64,000 nt of DNA from VRUE01 sp963712595 (GCA_963712595.1 CAVQIM010000002.1:1-64000), one strand, 5' to 3'. Positions 26,461 through 41,400 are shown, numbered from the stretch's first letter. Numbers and translations are program-made. The notes: generated from the sequence alone by a model not told the origin.

Positions 26461-29400
26461 GCTGCCCAGCAGGTCGTCCTTGGGGCGCAGGCGACCGACG
26501 AGCCGATCGCGATCGTCGGCATGGCCTGTCGCTACCCGGGCGGCGTCGCCTCTCCGCGGGAGCTGTGGTCGATGATCGCCGAGGGGGGCGACGGCATCGC
26601 CGGCTTCCCCGCAGACCGCGGCTGGGACCTGGAGCGCCTCTATGACCCCGATCCCGACACCCCGCGCACCTCCTACACGCGCGAGGGGGGCTTCCTCGCC
26701 GACCCGGGGCAGTTCGACGCCGAGTTCTTCGGCCTCTCTCCGCGCGAGGCGCTCGCCACCGACCCCCAGCAGCGATTGCTCCTGGAAAGCTCCTGGGAGG
26801 CGCTGGAGGCAGCCGGGATCGACCCCTCTTCCCTGCGCGGTGAGCAGGCCGGGGTCTTCGCGGGGATCATGCATCACGACTATGGGGCCGGCGCGGCTCC
26901 CCCCGTCGAGCTGGAGGGCTACTTCGGCACGGGGATCTCGGCCAGCGTCGCCTCCGGGCGCATCGCCTACACCCTCGGCCTCGAGGGCCCGGCGGTGACG
27001 GTGGACACGGCCTGCTCCTCCTCGCTGGTGGCGATCCACCTGGCGGCGCAGGCGCTGCGGGGGGGCGAGTGCACCCTCGCCCTCGCCGGAGGGGCGACCG
27101 TCATGGCCACTCCAGGCCTTGCCGTCGAGTTCTCCCGACAGCGGGGACTTGCTTCCGACGGGCGTTGCAAGCCCTTCTCGGAGGCGGCCGACGGGATCGG
27201 CATCTCCGAGGGAGTTGGCGTCGTGATCCTCGCCCGCCTCTCCGACGCAGAGCGCCGGGGCCTGCCGGTCCTGGCCACGATCCGCGGCTCCGCCGTAAAC
27301 CAGGACGGCGCCTCCAACGGCCTCACCGCGCCCAACGGCCCCTCCCAGGAGCGGGTTATCCGCCAGGCCCTGGCAAACGCCCGCCTCAGTCCCAAAGACG
27401 TCGACATGGTCGAGGCCCACGGCACCGGCACGATGCTCGGCGACCCGATCGAGGCCGGCGCCCTGCTCGCCACCTACGGCCAGGAGCGCGAGCAGCCCCT
27501 CTACCTCGGCTCGATCAAGTCAAACATCGGCCACACCCAGGCCGCCGCCGGAGTCGCCGGGGTGATCAAGGCGGTGATGGCGATGCGCGAAGGCGTCTTG
27601 CCCAAGAGCCTTCACATCGACGCTCCCTCCTCCAAGGTCGAGTGGGAGACGGGCCAGATCGAGCTGCTGAGCGAGGAGCGGCCCTGGGAGCAAGGCGGAG
27701 GACCGCGCCGCGCCGCCGTCTCCTCCTTCGGCATCAGCGGCACCAACGCCCACCTGGTCTTGGAGGGGCCGCCCGAGGCAAAGTCGCCAGAGAGGGAAGG
27801 GGAGGGCTCGGAGCCACCGGCCATCCCGATTGCGATTTCAGCCAAATCCGAGCGGGCGCTCGGCGAGCAGGCCGAGCGCCTTCGCTCCCATATCGAGGCG
27901 AACCCCGACCTCGACCCCACCGACCTCGCTTACTCCCTCGCCACCACCCGCACCGCCTTCGAGCACCGCGCGGTGGCGGTTGGCAAGGAGCGCGAGGAGC
28001 TCCTCCAGGCGCTGGCAGCGCTCTGCAGGGGCCGGGAGGCAAAGGGCCTCGTTCGCGGCATCGCCCGCGCCGAGCAGGCGCCCGTCTTCCTCTTCGCCGG
28101 CCAAGGCGCCCAGCACGCCGGGATGGCCCTGGAGCTGCTCGAGTCCTCCCCTGCCTTCGCCGAGCGCATCGGACAGTGCGAGCGGGCACTCTCGCCCTTC
28201 GTCGATTGGTCCCTGGAAGAGGTTCTGCGCGATGAGGAGGGCCGCTGGCTGGACTCCCTCGCGGTGGTCCAGCCCGCCCTCTTCGCGGTGATGGTCTCCC
28301 TCGCTGGGCTCTGGCGCGAGAGCGGCGTCAGGCCCGCCGCCGTCCTCGGTCACTCCCAGGGGGAGATCGCCGCAGCCCACGTCGCCGGCGCGCTCTCACT
28401 CGAGGACGCCGCCCGCGTGATCGCCCTGCGCGCCAAGGCGATGGCGAAGATCGCCGGCAAGGGAGGGATGCTCTCGGTCTCCCTTGCCCCCCGTCAACTG
28501 CGGGAGCGGATCGAGCCCTACGCCGATCGCCTAGCCCTCGCCGCGATCAACGGCCCCGCCTCGCTCATCGTCTCCGGCGAGCCGGCCGCCCTCGACGAGC
28601 TGCTCGCCTCCTGCGAGAGAGACGACGTGCGCGCCCAGCGCATCGCCGTCGACTACGCCGCCCACTCCGCCCAGATCGAGGCGCTCGAAGCAGAGCTGCT
28701 CGAGGCCTTCGCGCCGATCTCCCCGCGGAGCTCGGAGATCCCCTTCCACTCGACCCTGACCGGCGAGGAGATCGATACCGCGGAGCTCGGTCCCTCCTAC
28801 TGGTACCGAAACCTGCGCCAGACGGTTCTCTTCGAGCCCGCCCTGCGCTCCCTGCTCTCCCAGGGCAAACGCGACTTCATCGAGATCGGTCCCCACCCGG
28901 TCCTCTCCTTCGGCGCCACCGAGACGATCGAGGACGTCCTGGGAGAACCGGAGCAGGCCGCCGTGGTCGAGACCCTGCGTCGCGGCGAGCAGGGCCCCCA
29001 GCGCTTTTGCCTCTCCCTGGCCAGGGCCCACGCCCAAGGCATGGCGATCGATTGGGATGCCTTCTTCGAAGGCACCGGCGCACGGCAAGTCCCGCTCCCT
29101 ACCTACCCCTTCCAGCGCAAGCGCTACTGGCTGGAGTCGAGCGTGGGCAGGGCAGATGCCATCTCGATCGGGCAGGGCGACCCCGAGCACCCTCTGTTGG
29201 GGGCGATCGTCGAGGACCCCGCCGGTGGGGGCCTCACCCTCACCACCCGCCTCTCCTCGCAAAGTCACCCCTGGCTGGCGGACCACGCCGTCGCCGATGC
29301 CGTGCTCTTGCCCGCCACCGCCTTCTTGGAGATGGCGCTCCTCGCCGCCGAGCGCCTCGATTGCCAGAGCGTGGAGGAGCTGACGATCGCCGCGCCCGTG

Positions 29401-32400
29401 GTCTTCTCCGGTCGGGACGCGGTCGCCCTGCAGGTCACGGTGTCGGACTCCGACGAGGAGGGCCTGCGGGAGCTTCAGATCCACTCCCGCCCCGAGACCC
29501 CCGAGGCGCAGTGGACGCTCAACGCCACCGGTTCGCTCAGCCCGGAGTCGCTGCTCGCGCCAGAGCCCCTCCCGGCTTGGCCTCCGGAGGGAGCGGAGCA
29601 AATCGAGACCGATCACCTCTATGACCGCCTCGCCGAGGCGGGCTTCGAATACGGTCCCGGCTTCCAGGGCCTCGAACGTGCCTGGCGCTCGGGGGACGAG
29701 GTCTACGCGCAGGCGTCCCTGCCCGCCGAGCTCGCTTCCGGCGCCGAGCGCTTTTGCCTGCACCCGGCGCTCGCGGACGCCGCCCTGCACGCGATCTTCC
29801 TTGCCGCCGGCTCCGCCGAGCCGCGTTTGCCCTTCAGCTGGAGCGGGGTCTGTCTGCGGAGCCACGGGGCCGAGGGCCTGCGGGTGGTGCTTCGGCCCAA
29901 GGGGGACGAGCAGGTCTGCGCCTCGCTGTACGAGCCAGACGGGGAGCCGCTCGCCACGATCCAAAGCCTCTCCCTGCGCCCCGTGGACCCCGATCGGCTG
30001 AAGGGCAGGGGGAAGGGGGGAGGAGGACTCCTCGAGATCGAGTGGCGGGAGCTGGATCCGCTCGAGCCGATGCCGCACGTGGAGCGGGTCTCCCAGCTCT
30101 CGGAGCTGCTCGAAGCCGAGACCGAGGGGGAGGAGGCTCCGGCGCTGATCCTCTGGGAGCCTGCTCGGGGACGGGATGACGATCCGGCGAAGGCGGCGCT
30201 GGAGCTGAGCGAGCGGGTCCTCGGCGAGCTGCAGGCATGGCTGGAGCAGGAGCGCTTCATCGGCACCCGCCTGGCGGTTCTCACGCAAGGCGCCGTGGCC
30301 ACGGCCGAGGGGGACTCCCCCGATCTTCCCGCCGCCTGCCTCTGGGGACTCCTGCGCTCTGCCCAGTCCGAGCACCCCGAGCGCCTCGTCCTGCTCGACA
30401 CCGACGGATCCGAGGCGTCCGGGGAGGCGATCGCCGCTGCTCTCTCCCTCACCGAGGAGCCTCAGCTTGCCCTGCGCGAGGGAAGTGTCCTGGCGCCGAA
30501 GGCAGTGCCGTGCGGGGACGCAGCGGCAGAGCCAACCCCGCTCGACCCCGAGAAGACCGTCCTCATAACCGGCGCCCCCGGCGGCCTCGGCTCACTGGTC
30601 GCCCGCCACCTGATCGAGGCTCACGGCGCCCGCCGGCTGCTGCTGGCGAGCAGAAGCGGCCCTGGGGCTGAAGGCGCGACAGAGCTGAAGCAAGAGCTCG
30701 AGCAGCTCGGCGCCGAGGTCGCCATCAGCGCCTGCGACGTCTCCGATCGCGACCAGCTGCAGAAGCTCCTCGACCAGATAGACGACTCGCACCCTCTGGG
30801 CGCGGTGATCCACGCTGCGGGAGTGCTCGAAGACGCCGTCTTCGCCTCGCTGGACGGGGCGCAGCTGCGGCGCGTCTTCGCTCCCAAGGTCGACGCCGCT
30901 TGGGGCCTGCACGAGCTGACGAAGGACATGGAGCTCTCCGCCTTCGTCTGCTTCTCTTCGGTGGCGGGCGTTCTCGGCTCTCCCGGGCAGGCCAACTACG
31001 CCGCCGCCAACTCCTTCTGCGACGCGCTCGCCCAGCACCGCCGCGCCCTTGGGCTGCCGGCCAACTCGATTGCCTGGGGCTTCTGGCAGCGCGAGAGCGG
31101 GCTGACGGCTCACCTCGGCGAGGCTGAGCTGGGGCGGATGGCCCGCTTCGGAATCGCCCCGCTGACCGACGAGCAGGGCCTGGAGCTCTTCGACCGGGCC
31201 CTTGCCGGGTCGCCGGCGCTCAGCCTCGGCATCTCTCTCCGGCGCGAGGCCCTGCGCTCCCTCGCGCGGGCCGGGGCGCTGCCGCCACTGCTCGGCTCGC
31301 TGATCCGCACGCCGACCCGGCGCCGGGTCGGCGGGTCGGAGTTCTCCCAGAGACTCGCCGGGATGTCTGCCCAGGAGCGCGAGGGCTTCGTCCTCGAGCT
31401 GGTCCGCGCCGAGGTGGCGTCCGTCCTCGGCCATGCCTCTCCGGCGGCGATCGATCCCCAGCGCGCTTTCAAGGACCTCGGCTTCGACTCGCTCGCCGCG
31501 GTCGAGCTGCGCAACCGCCTCGCCGCCGCCAGCGGCGTGCGCCTGACGCCCGCGGTGGTCTTCGACCATCCCAACGCGCGGAGGCTGGCAGAGCACCTGA
31601 CGAGAGAGGCGAGCATGGGCGCTCGCGGCAAGCTCGTCGCGACCCGGGCACAGGCCAGCGACGAGCCGATCGCGATTCTCGGCATGGCCTGCCGCTACCC
31701 CGGCGAAGTCGCCACCCCCGAGGAGCTCTGGCGTCTGGTGGCCGCGGGAGGGGAAGGGATCGGCGAGTTCCCCGTCGATCGCGGCTGGGACCAAGAGCGC
31801 CTCTATCACTCGGATCCCGACCACGCCGGCACGACCTACTCGACCAAGGGCGGCTTCCTGGCGGAGGCCGGTCACTTCGACGCCGAGTTCTTCGGCATCG
31901 CCCCGCGCGAGGCGCTGGCGATGGATCCGCAGCAGCGGCTGCTCCTGGAGAGCTCCTGGGAGGCGCTCGAGGCGGCCGGGATCGACCCCAGCTCCCTGCG
32001 CGGGGAGCAGGCGGGGGTCTTCGCGGGGCTGATGCATCCCGACTACGCCAGCGGCTCGACCCTGCCGGCCGAGCTGGAGGGCTACTTCGGCACGGGGATC
32101 TCGGCCAGCGTCGCCTCCGGGCGCATCGCCTACACCCTCGGCCTCGAGGGCCCGGCGGTGACGGTGGACACCGCCTGCTCCTCCTCGCTGGTGGCGATCC
32201 ACCTTGCCTCCCAAGCCCTGCGCCAGGGCGAATGCGACCTCGCTCTCGCCGGCGGGGCCACGGTGCTTGCGACCCCGAGCCTCTTCGTCGATTTCGCCCG
32301 TCAGCGCGGCCTCGCCCCCGATGGGCGCTGCAAGTCCTTCTCCGAGACAGCCGACGGCACCGGCTTCTCGGAGGGAGTCGGGATCGTGGTCCTCGCCCGC

Positions 32401-35400
32401 CTCTCTGAGGCGGAAAGGAACGGCCACCCGATCCTCGCCACGATCCGTGGCTCCGCCGTGAACCAGGACGGCGCCTCCAACGGCCTCACCGCCCCCAACG
32501 GGCCCTCCCAGGAGCGGGTGATCCGCCAGGCCTTGGCAAACGCCCGCCTCACGCCCCAAGACGTCGAAATGGTCGAGGCCCACGGCACCGGCACGATGCT
32601 CGGCGACCCGATCGAGGCCGGCGCCCTGCTCGCCACTTACGGCCAGGAGCGCGAGGCGCCCCTCTACCTCGGCTCGATCAAGTCCAACATCGGCCACACC
32701 CAGGCCGCCGCCGGGGTCGCAGGGGTGATCAAGGCGGTGATGGCGATGCGCGAGGGGACGATGCCACGCAGCCTCCACAGCGATCGACCCTCCTCCAAAG
32801 TCGATTGGGAGGCGGGGAAGATCGAGCTGCTGGGCGAGGAGCGCGCCTGGGAGCAAAACGGGGGACCGCGCCGCGCCGCCGTCTCCTCCTTCGGCGTCAG
32901 CGGCACCAACGCGCACATGATCTTGGAGGGGGCGCCCGAGACCGGAGGGGGCGAAGAGGATCCCGGGGCCGGCTCGGGGGCGCCCTCCAAGGAGGCGCGG
33001 GCGCTGCCGGAGCTGGCGCTGCCGCTCTCGGCCAAGTCGGAGCGGGCGCTTGCCGAGCAGGCCGACCGCCTTCGCTCTCACCTCGAGTCGAACCCCGATC
33101 TCGAGCCCGCCGACGTCGCCCACTCGCTGGCCACCACCCGGGCCTGCCTCGAGCACCGCGCGGTGGTGATCGGCAGCGAGCGCGAGCAGCTGCTGGCGGC
33201 GCTCTCCTGTCTGGCCAGGGGCGAAGGAGCCGAGAACCTCGCTAGGGGCATCGCTCGCGCCGAGCAGGCGCCGGTCTTCCTCTTTGCCGGCCAAGGCGGT
33301 CAGCACGCGCAGATGGCGCTCGAGCTGCTCGAGGCCTCACCGGCGTTCGCCCGCCACATGGACGCCTGCGAAGCGGCCCTCTCGCCCTACATGGAGGTCT
33401 CCCTCGGGGAGATCCTGCGCGAAGAGGAGGGTCGCTGGCTCGAGCGCATCGAGCTGGTGCAACCCGCGCTCTTCGCCGTCTCGGTCTCGCTGGCGAGGCT
33501 CTTGCAGGAGTTCGGCGTGAGGCCCGCGGCAGTGGTCGGTCACTCCCAGGGGGAGATCGCCGCCGCCCACGTCGCCGGCGCGCTCAGCCTCGAGGACGCC
33601 GCCCGGCTCTCGGCGCTGCGCAGCAAGCTGATCGCCGACCTCGCCGGCCAGGGCGGGCTCGTCTCGGTGGCGCTCGGGGCAGAGGAGCTCGAGCCCCGCT
33701 TGGAGCGCTGGCGGGGAAGGGTCGAGGTGGCGGCGTTCAACGGGCCCTCTTCGACCATCCTCTCCGGCGATCGCGAGGCGCTCGACGAGCTGTTGGAGAG
33801 CTGCGAGCAGGAGGGCACTCGCGCCCGTGTCGTTCCCGCCGCCGTTGCCTCGCACTCCGCCTACGTCGAGCCCCTGCGGGAGCGGTTGCTCGAGGCGCTC
33901 GCCCCGATCGAGCCGCGCTCGGCCGAGATCCCCTTCCACTCCACGGTCAGCGGCGAGCAGATCGATACCGCCGAGCTCGACCCCGAGTACTGGTACCGCA
34001 ACATGCGCCAGCCGGTGCTCTTCGAGCCGGTCGTGCGGGGGCTGCTGGGCCAAGGCCACAGGCTCTTCTTGGAGGTCGGGCCCCACCCGGTCTTCGTTCT
34101 GGCGGTGGGCGAGACGATCGAGCAGACGCTCGAGGAGCCCTCCCATGCCCACGTTCTCGGCACTCTTCGCCGCGATCGGGGGGGTCCGGAGCGCTTTGCC
34201 CTCTCCCTCGCCGAAGCCCACGTCCACGGTGCCCCGGTTCGCTGGGACGCGCTCTGCGAGGGGACCGGTGCAAAGCGCGTCCCGCTCCCGACCTACCCCT
34301 TCCAGCGCAAGCGCTACTGGCTGGAGTCCACCATGGGCGGCTCGGACCCGCTCTCGCTCGGCCAGACCTCCGCGGAACATCCGCTGTTGGGAGCGGTGAT
34401 CGAGGACACCGAGGGCGAGGGACTCGCCTTCACCGGCCGCCTCTCCCTGCAGACCCATCCCTGGCTGGCGGACCACGCTCTCGGCGGCACGGTGCTGCTG
34501 CCCGGAACCGCCTTCGTCGAGCTGGCGCTGAAGGCCGCCGAGGAGGTCGGCGCCCGGGGCATCGAGGAGCTGACGATCGAGGCGCCGCTGCTGATCCCCG
34601 AGCAGGGGGCGATTGCCCTGCGGGTCGCGGTTGGCGAAGCGGACGACGAGGGCAGGCGGGAGATCTCGGTCCACTCCCGGCCCGGCGCGGCCGAAGCGGA
34701 GCACTGGACGAGGAACGCGGGCGGCTTCCTTTGGGACGAGGCGACGGAGGCGGGCTTGCCGCTCGAGGCTTGGCCACCCGAGGGAGCGGAGCCGCTCGAG
34801 GTGGAGTTCCTGTACGACCGCTTCGCCGAGGCGGGCTTCGATTACGGGCCCTGTTTCCAGGGGCTGACCGCCGCCTGGCGGCTGGGGGAGGAGATCTACG
34901 CCGAGGTGCGGCTGGACGAGGAGCGCTCGCGGAGCGCCGCCGACTTCCTCCTGCACCCGGCGCTCTCGGACGCCGCGCTTCATGCCGTCGCCCTCGCGGT
35001 CGACTCGGACGCAACGCCGCGGCTGCCTTTCAGCTGGGGTGGGGTATCGCTGGCCCTCGCCGGCGCCAGCGAGGTGCGGGTGAGGCTCGGCCGCACGGGT
35101 TCGGAAGCCATCTCCCTCGCCCTCTTCGATCAGGCTGGGGCGCCGCTCGCCAAGGTGGACTCCCTTGCCCTGAGGCCGGTCGACCCCGCCCGGCTGAGGG
35201 CTCCGGGGGATGGCGATGGCTCGGGAGCGCTCCTAGGCCTCGAGTGGGAGCGGCTCGGGCTGGGCGAGGCGGTGTCCTTCGACGAGGTCGATCGGCCGGC
35301 AGCCCATGCCGGGGCCGGCGAGCTCCCGGGGGTCGTGCTCTGGCATCCGCAGCCAAGTCAGGCGGGGGGCGATTGCCCCGATCGGGCTCGGGCTTTTGCC

Positions 35401-38400
35401 GAGCAGGTCCTGGAGCAGGTGCAGGGATGGCTGGCGGAGGACCGCTTTGCCGACGTCCGCTTGGCGATTCTCACCGACGGCGGGCTCGCCGTCGAGGCTG
35501 GCGGGCCCCCCCAGCTCTGCGCGGCGACCGCCTTGGGCCTCCTGCGCTCGGCCCAGTCCGAGCACCCCGGCCGCTTCGTGCTGATCGACACCGATGGCTC
35601 GGATTCGTCCCAGGCTGCGATCGGCGCCGCTCTGGGCCTCGTCGAGGAGCCGCAGATCGCCCTGCGGGACGGAGTGGCGCTGGCGCCCCGCCTGAGCGGA
35701 GTGCCCGCGCAGGCGGGGGGCGGGGCGGCGGAGCCAGAGCCGGTCTTCGATCCCGAGCGCACCGTCTTGCTCACCGGTGCCACCGGCGGCCTCGGCTCGC
35801 TGGTCGCCCGCCACCTGGTCACCGCCCACGGCGCTCGCCACCTGCTGCTGGTGAGCCGCTCCGGCCCCGAGGCCGAGCGGGCTGGGGAGCTGCTCGCCGA
35901 GCTGAAGGGCCTCGGGGCGCAGGCCCAGATCGTCGCCTGCGACGTCTCCGATCGCGACCAGCTGCAAGCGCTCCTCGCCGGGATCTCCGCAGAGCACCCC
36001 CTTGGCGCGGTCGTCCACGCGGCCGGAGCGCTCGAGGACGCCACGATCGAGACGCTTTCCGCCGAGCGGTTCGGGCCGGTCTTCGCGCCCAAGGTCGATG
36101 CCGCCTGGCACCTGCACGAGCTGACCCGGGAGATGGGCATCTCGGCCTTCGTCCTGTTCTCCTCGGCCGCGGGGGTTCTCGGCTCCCCCGGCCAGGGCAA
36201 CTACGCCGCCGCCAACTCCTTCCTCGACGCCCTCGCCCAAGAGCGCCGGGCCGAGGGCCTGCCCGCGACCGCGATCGCCTGGGGCCTTTGGGATCGCGAG
36301 AGTGAGATGGGGGCACATCTCGGCGAGGCCGGCCGAGCGCGGATAACGCGTTCGGGTGTCGCTGGGCTCTCGGACGCGCAGGGACTTGCGCTCTTCGATC
36401 AGGCGCTGAGCAACGGCCAGGCGTGGGGCGTTGCGATTCGGCTCGATCGAGCGGGGCTGCGCGAACGGGCCTTGGCCGGCGCCCTGCCCGCGGTCCTGAG
36501 CAACCTGGTGCGCATTCCCGCCCGGCGGAGAGCCGCCGCCCGCACCTCGCTCGGGGCCAAGCTCGCCACGCTGCCGGCTGGGGAGCGCAAGGCGTTCGTC
36601 CTCGACTTGGTGAGGACCGAGATCGCCAGCCTCCTCGGCCACGGCTCGCCGGCCGAGATCGACCCCGAGCGCGCCTTCAAGGACCTTGGCTTCGACTCGC
36701 TCGCCGCGGTCGAGCTGCGCAACCGGCTCTCCGCGGCAACCGGTGTTCGCCTGGCGCCCGCGGTGGTCTTCGACCACCCGACCCCGGGCAGGCTGGCCGA
36801 GCACCTGGAGGCGCAGGCCAGCGCCAGCGCCCCCAGCAGATCGGTCGCGACCCGGGCGCAGGCCAGCGAGGAGCCGATCGCGATCCTCGGCATGGCCTGC
36901 CGCTTCCCCGGCGGGGTCGCCACCCCCGAGGAGCTCTGGCGGCTGGTCGCCGAAGGAGGGGACGGCATCGCCGGCTTCCCCACCGACCGCGGCTGGGACC
37001 TTGAGCGCCTCTATGACCCCGACCCCGACACCCCGCGCACCTCCTACGCGCGCGAGGGAGGCTTCCTCGCCGACCCCGGCCATTTCGACGCCGATTTCTT
37101 CGGCCTCTCCCCGCGCGAGGCGCTCGCCACCGACCCCCAGCAGCGCCTGCTGCTGGAAGCGGCCTGGGAGGCGCTGGAGGAAGCCGGGATCGACCCCTCT
37201 TCGCTGCGCGGCGAGCAGGCGGGGGTCTTCGCGGGGATCATGCACCACGACTACGGCGGCGGCTCGATCCCCCCGCCCGAGCTGGAGGGCTACGTCGGCA
37301 CCGGGGTGTCGGCCAGCGTCGCCTCCGGGCGCATCGCCTACACCCTCGGCATCGAGGGCCCGGCGGTGACGGTGGACACCGCCTGTTCCTCCTCGCTGGT
37401 GGCGATGCACCTGGCGGCGCAGGCGCTGCGCCAGGGCGAGTGCACGCTGGCCTTGGCCGGGGGAGCGTCGGTGATGGCCACCCCGGGCCTCGCTATCGAT
37501 TTCGCCCGCCAGCGCGGCCTCGCCCCCGATGGGCGCTGCAAGCCCTTCGCCGAGGGGGCCGACGGGATAGGCGCATCCGAGGGGACGGGCGTGCTGGTCC
37601 TCGCCCGCCTCTCCGACGCCGAAAGGGAAGGCCACCCGATCCTGGCCACGATCCGTGGCTCCGCCGTGAACCAGGACGGCGCCTCCAACGGCCTCACCGC
37701 GCCCAACGGCCCCTCCCAGGAGCGGGTTATCCGCCAGGCCCTGGCAAACGCCCGCCTCACTCCCCAAGACGTCGAAATGGTCGAGGCCCACGGCACCGGC
37801 ACGATGCTCGGCGACCCGATCGAGGCTGGCGCCCTGCTCGCCACCTACGGCCAGGAGCGCGAGCAGCCGCTCTACCTTGGCTCGATCAAGTCCAACATCG
37901 GCCACACCCAGGCCGCCGCGGGAGTGGCCGGGGTGATCAAGGCGGTGATGGCGATGCGCGAGGGCGTCTTGCCCAAGAGCCTTCACATCGACAAGCCCTC
38001 GACCAAAGTCGATTGGGAGGCGGGGAAGATCGAGCTGCTCTCCGAGCGGCGCCCTTGGGAGGCAAACGGAGGACCGCGCCGCGCCGCGGTCTCCTCCTTC
38101 GGCGTCAGCGGCACCAACGCGCACATGATCTTGGAGGGGGCGCCAGAGGCCGGAAGGGGCGAAGAGGATTCCGGCGCGGGCTCGGGCGCGCCCTCCGAGG
38201 AACCGCGGGCGCTGCCGGTGCTGGCGTTGCCGCTCTCGGCCAAATCGGAGCGGGCTCTCGCCGAGCAGGCCGACCGCCTGCGCTCCCGGCTACAGGAGAA
38301 CCCGCAGCACGAGCCCGCCGACGTCGCCTACTCGCTCGCCACCACCCGAGCGTCCCTCGAGCACCGCGCGGTGGTCATAGCGGAGGGGCGCGAGGGGCTA

Positions 38401-41400
38401 CTCGACTCTCTCGCCGCTCTGGCGGGCGAAGAGCCCTCTCCCGAGACGTCCCAAGCCCGCGCAAAGACCGGCCGCCTCGCCTACCTGCTCACCGGCCAGG
38501 GCTCCCAGAGAGTGGGAATGGGCAAGGAGCTCTACGAGGCCTACCCCGCCTACCGCGAGGCCCTCGATGAGCTGCTGGGGGAGATCGACCCCCACCTCGA
38601 CCGCCCCCTGGCGGAGCTGCTCTTCGCAGAGCCCGGCTCAGAGCAGGCAAAGCTCCTCGATCACACCACCTACGCCCAGCCGGCCCTCTTTGCCACCGAG
38701 GTTGCCCTGGCGCGCCTGCTCGGCTCGCTGGGCCTTCGGCCAGAGCTCCTCGCCGGGCACTCGGTGGGGGAGATCGCCGCCGCCCACATCGCCGGCGTCT
38801 TCGACCTCGCCGACGCCGCCAGGCTGATCGCCGCCCGCGGCGCCCTGATGGGAGAGCTGCCAACGGGCGGGGCGATGGCGGCGATCGAGGCCACTGAGCA
38901 AGAGCTGCGCGAGGCGATCGAGGGCCGTGAGGGAGAGCTCTCCCTCGCCGCGGTCAACGGGCCGACCTCGGTCGTCCTCTCGGGCGAGGAGAAGGCGATC
39001 GAAGAGCTGGTTGCGAGCTTTGCCGAGCAGGGGGCCAAGACCAAGCGCCTCGAGGTCTCCCACGCCTTCCACTCGCCCCTGATGGAGCCGATGCTCGCCC
39101 CCTTCGCCGAGCTCGCAAGAACCCTCACCTACAACGAGCCCAAGATCCCGATCGCCTCCAACACCAGCGGCGCCATGCTCAGCCCCGCCGAGGCCACCGA
39201 CCCCGCCTACTGGGTCGCCCACGTCCGCGAGCCGGTGCGCTTCGCCGATGCGGTGGGCGCCCTCAGGGAGCAGGGCGCGATCGCCTTCGTCGAGCTCGGC
39301 CCCGACCCGGTCTTGAGCGCGATCGCCGCCGAGTGCCTGGGCGAGGAGGCGGGGGAGCTCGCCTTCGCCGCCGCCCTGCGCGAGGGACGCTCAGAGCCCG
39401 AGACCCTGACCGCCGCGATCGCCGCCGCCTACGCCAGCGGGGTAAAAGTCGACTGGCAAGCCTTCTTCAAGGACACCGGGGCAAAGCGGATCGCGCTGCC
39501 CACCTACCCCTTCCAGCGCAAGCGCTTCTGGCTGGCATCGGGCTTCGGCGGAGCGGGAGACGTGAGCGGCGCCGGGCTCACCGACCCCGAGCACCCCCTG
39601 TTGGGAGCGGTGATCGAGGACCCCCAGGGCGAGGGCCTCGCCCTCACCGCGAGCCTCTCCCTCGCCACCCACCCCTGGCTGGCGGACCACGCCGTCTCGG
39701 GGGCGGTCCTGCTGCCGGGCACCGCCTTCTTGGAGCTGGCGCTGAACGCCGCTCGCCGCCTCGGCGCCAAGCAGGTGGGCGAGCTGACCCTGCAGGCCCC
39801 GCTGGCCTTCTCGGAGTCGACGGCGATGCAGCTGCAGGTCTCCGTCGCGAGCCCCGACGAGGAGGGCCGCCGCGAGCTGCGGATTCACTCGCGCCCCCGC
39901 CTCTCCGGCGAAGAGGGCGAGGAGGGGGAGTGGACGCTGAACGCCGAGGGAGCTCTCCTGGCCGAGCCGCTCCCCCTGCCCGAGCCGCCGCAGAGCTGGC
40001 CCCCCGCCGAGGCCGAGCCGCTCGACTTCACCGACGTCTATGAGCGCCTGGGCGAAGTGGGGCTCGAATACGGCCCCGCCTTCCGGGGGCTGAGCGCCGC
40101 CTGGCGGGTGGGCGAGACGATCTGCGCCGAGGCCTCCCTCGCCGAGGGCCAGGCCTCCGAAGCGAGCCGCTACGCGATCCATCCCGCCCTGCTCGACTCG
40201 GCCCTTCACGGCATCGGCCTGGTCGGCGGCGAGGGGGCCGCGGCAAGCCCGAAGCTGCCCTTTGCCTTCGCCGGCGTCAGCGTGCAGGGCGAGGGCGCCG
40301 CGGCGCTGCGGGTGAGGATCGAGCCCAGCGAGGAGGGCGCCTCGATCTCCCTCTTTGACGCCACCGGTGCCCCGCTTGCCCAGATCTCCACGCTCGCCCT
40401 GCGCGATCTCGATCCCGAGCAGCTGAAGCTGGCGCTGCGCCGGGAGGAAGGCCTGCTCGGGGTCGAGTGGAACGAGATCGCCCTGCCGGCAGGGAGCGCC
40501 GATTCCCCGCCGGCGGAGCTGTGGCGCCCCGAGCCGGCGGCGGGTGCCGATCCCGCCGAGGCGGCGCGGGCAGCAGCGCAAGCGGCGCTGGCGAGGATCC
40601 AAGGGTTCCTCTCCCGCGATCCGGCTGCCGAGGAGCCGCTGGCGATCCTCACCGCGGGCGCCGTTGCCGCCGGCGAGGGGGAGAGCCCCGACCTCGCCGC
40701 CTCCTCGGTCTGGGGCCTCGTGCGCTCGGCCCAATCCGAGCACCCCGGCCGCATCTTGCTCCTCGACAGCGACGGCAGCGAGGCCTCCGAAGGGGCGATC
40801 GAGGGGGCGATCGCCGCCTCGATCGCAAACGGCGAGCCCCAGCTCGCCCTGCGCGAGGGCGTCGCCCTGGTGCCCCGGGTCGCCAGGGCGCAGGGCGAGG
40901 GTCCGGAGGCACCCGCGATCGATCCCGAGCGCACCGTCTTGCTCACCGGTGCCACCGGCGGCCTCGGCTCGCTGGTCGCCCGCCACCTGGTCACCGCCCA
41001 CGGCGCTCGCCACCTGCTGCTGGTGAGCCGCTCCGGCCCCGAGGCCGAGCGGGCCGGGGAGCTGCTCGCCGAGCTGCAGGGCCTCGGGGCGCAGGCCCAG
41101 ATCGTCGCCTGCGACGTCTCCGATCGCGACCAGCTGCAAGCGCTCCTCGCCGGGATCTCCGCAGAGCACCCGCTCGGCGCGGTCCTCCACACCGCCGGGA
41201 CTGTCTCTGACGCCACGATCGAGACGCTCTCCGCCGAGCGCTTCGGGCCGGTCTTCGCTCCCAAGGCCGACGGCGCCTGGCACCTGCACGAGCTGACCCG
41301 GGAGATGGACCTCTCGGCCTTCCTCCTGTTCTCCTCGGCGGCGGGGACCTTCGGCTCCCCCGGCCAGGGCAACTACGCCGCCGCCAACTCCTTCCTCGAC

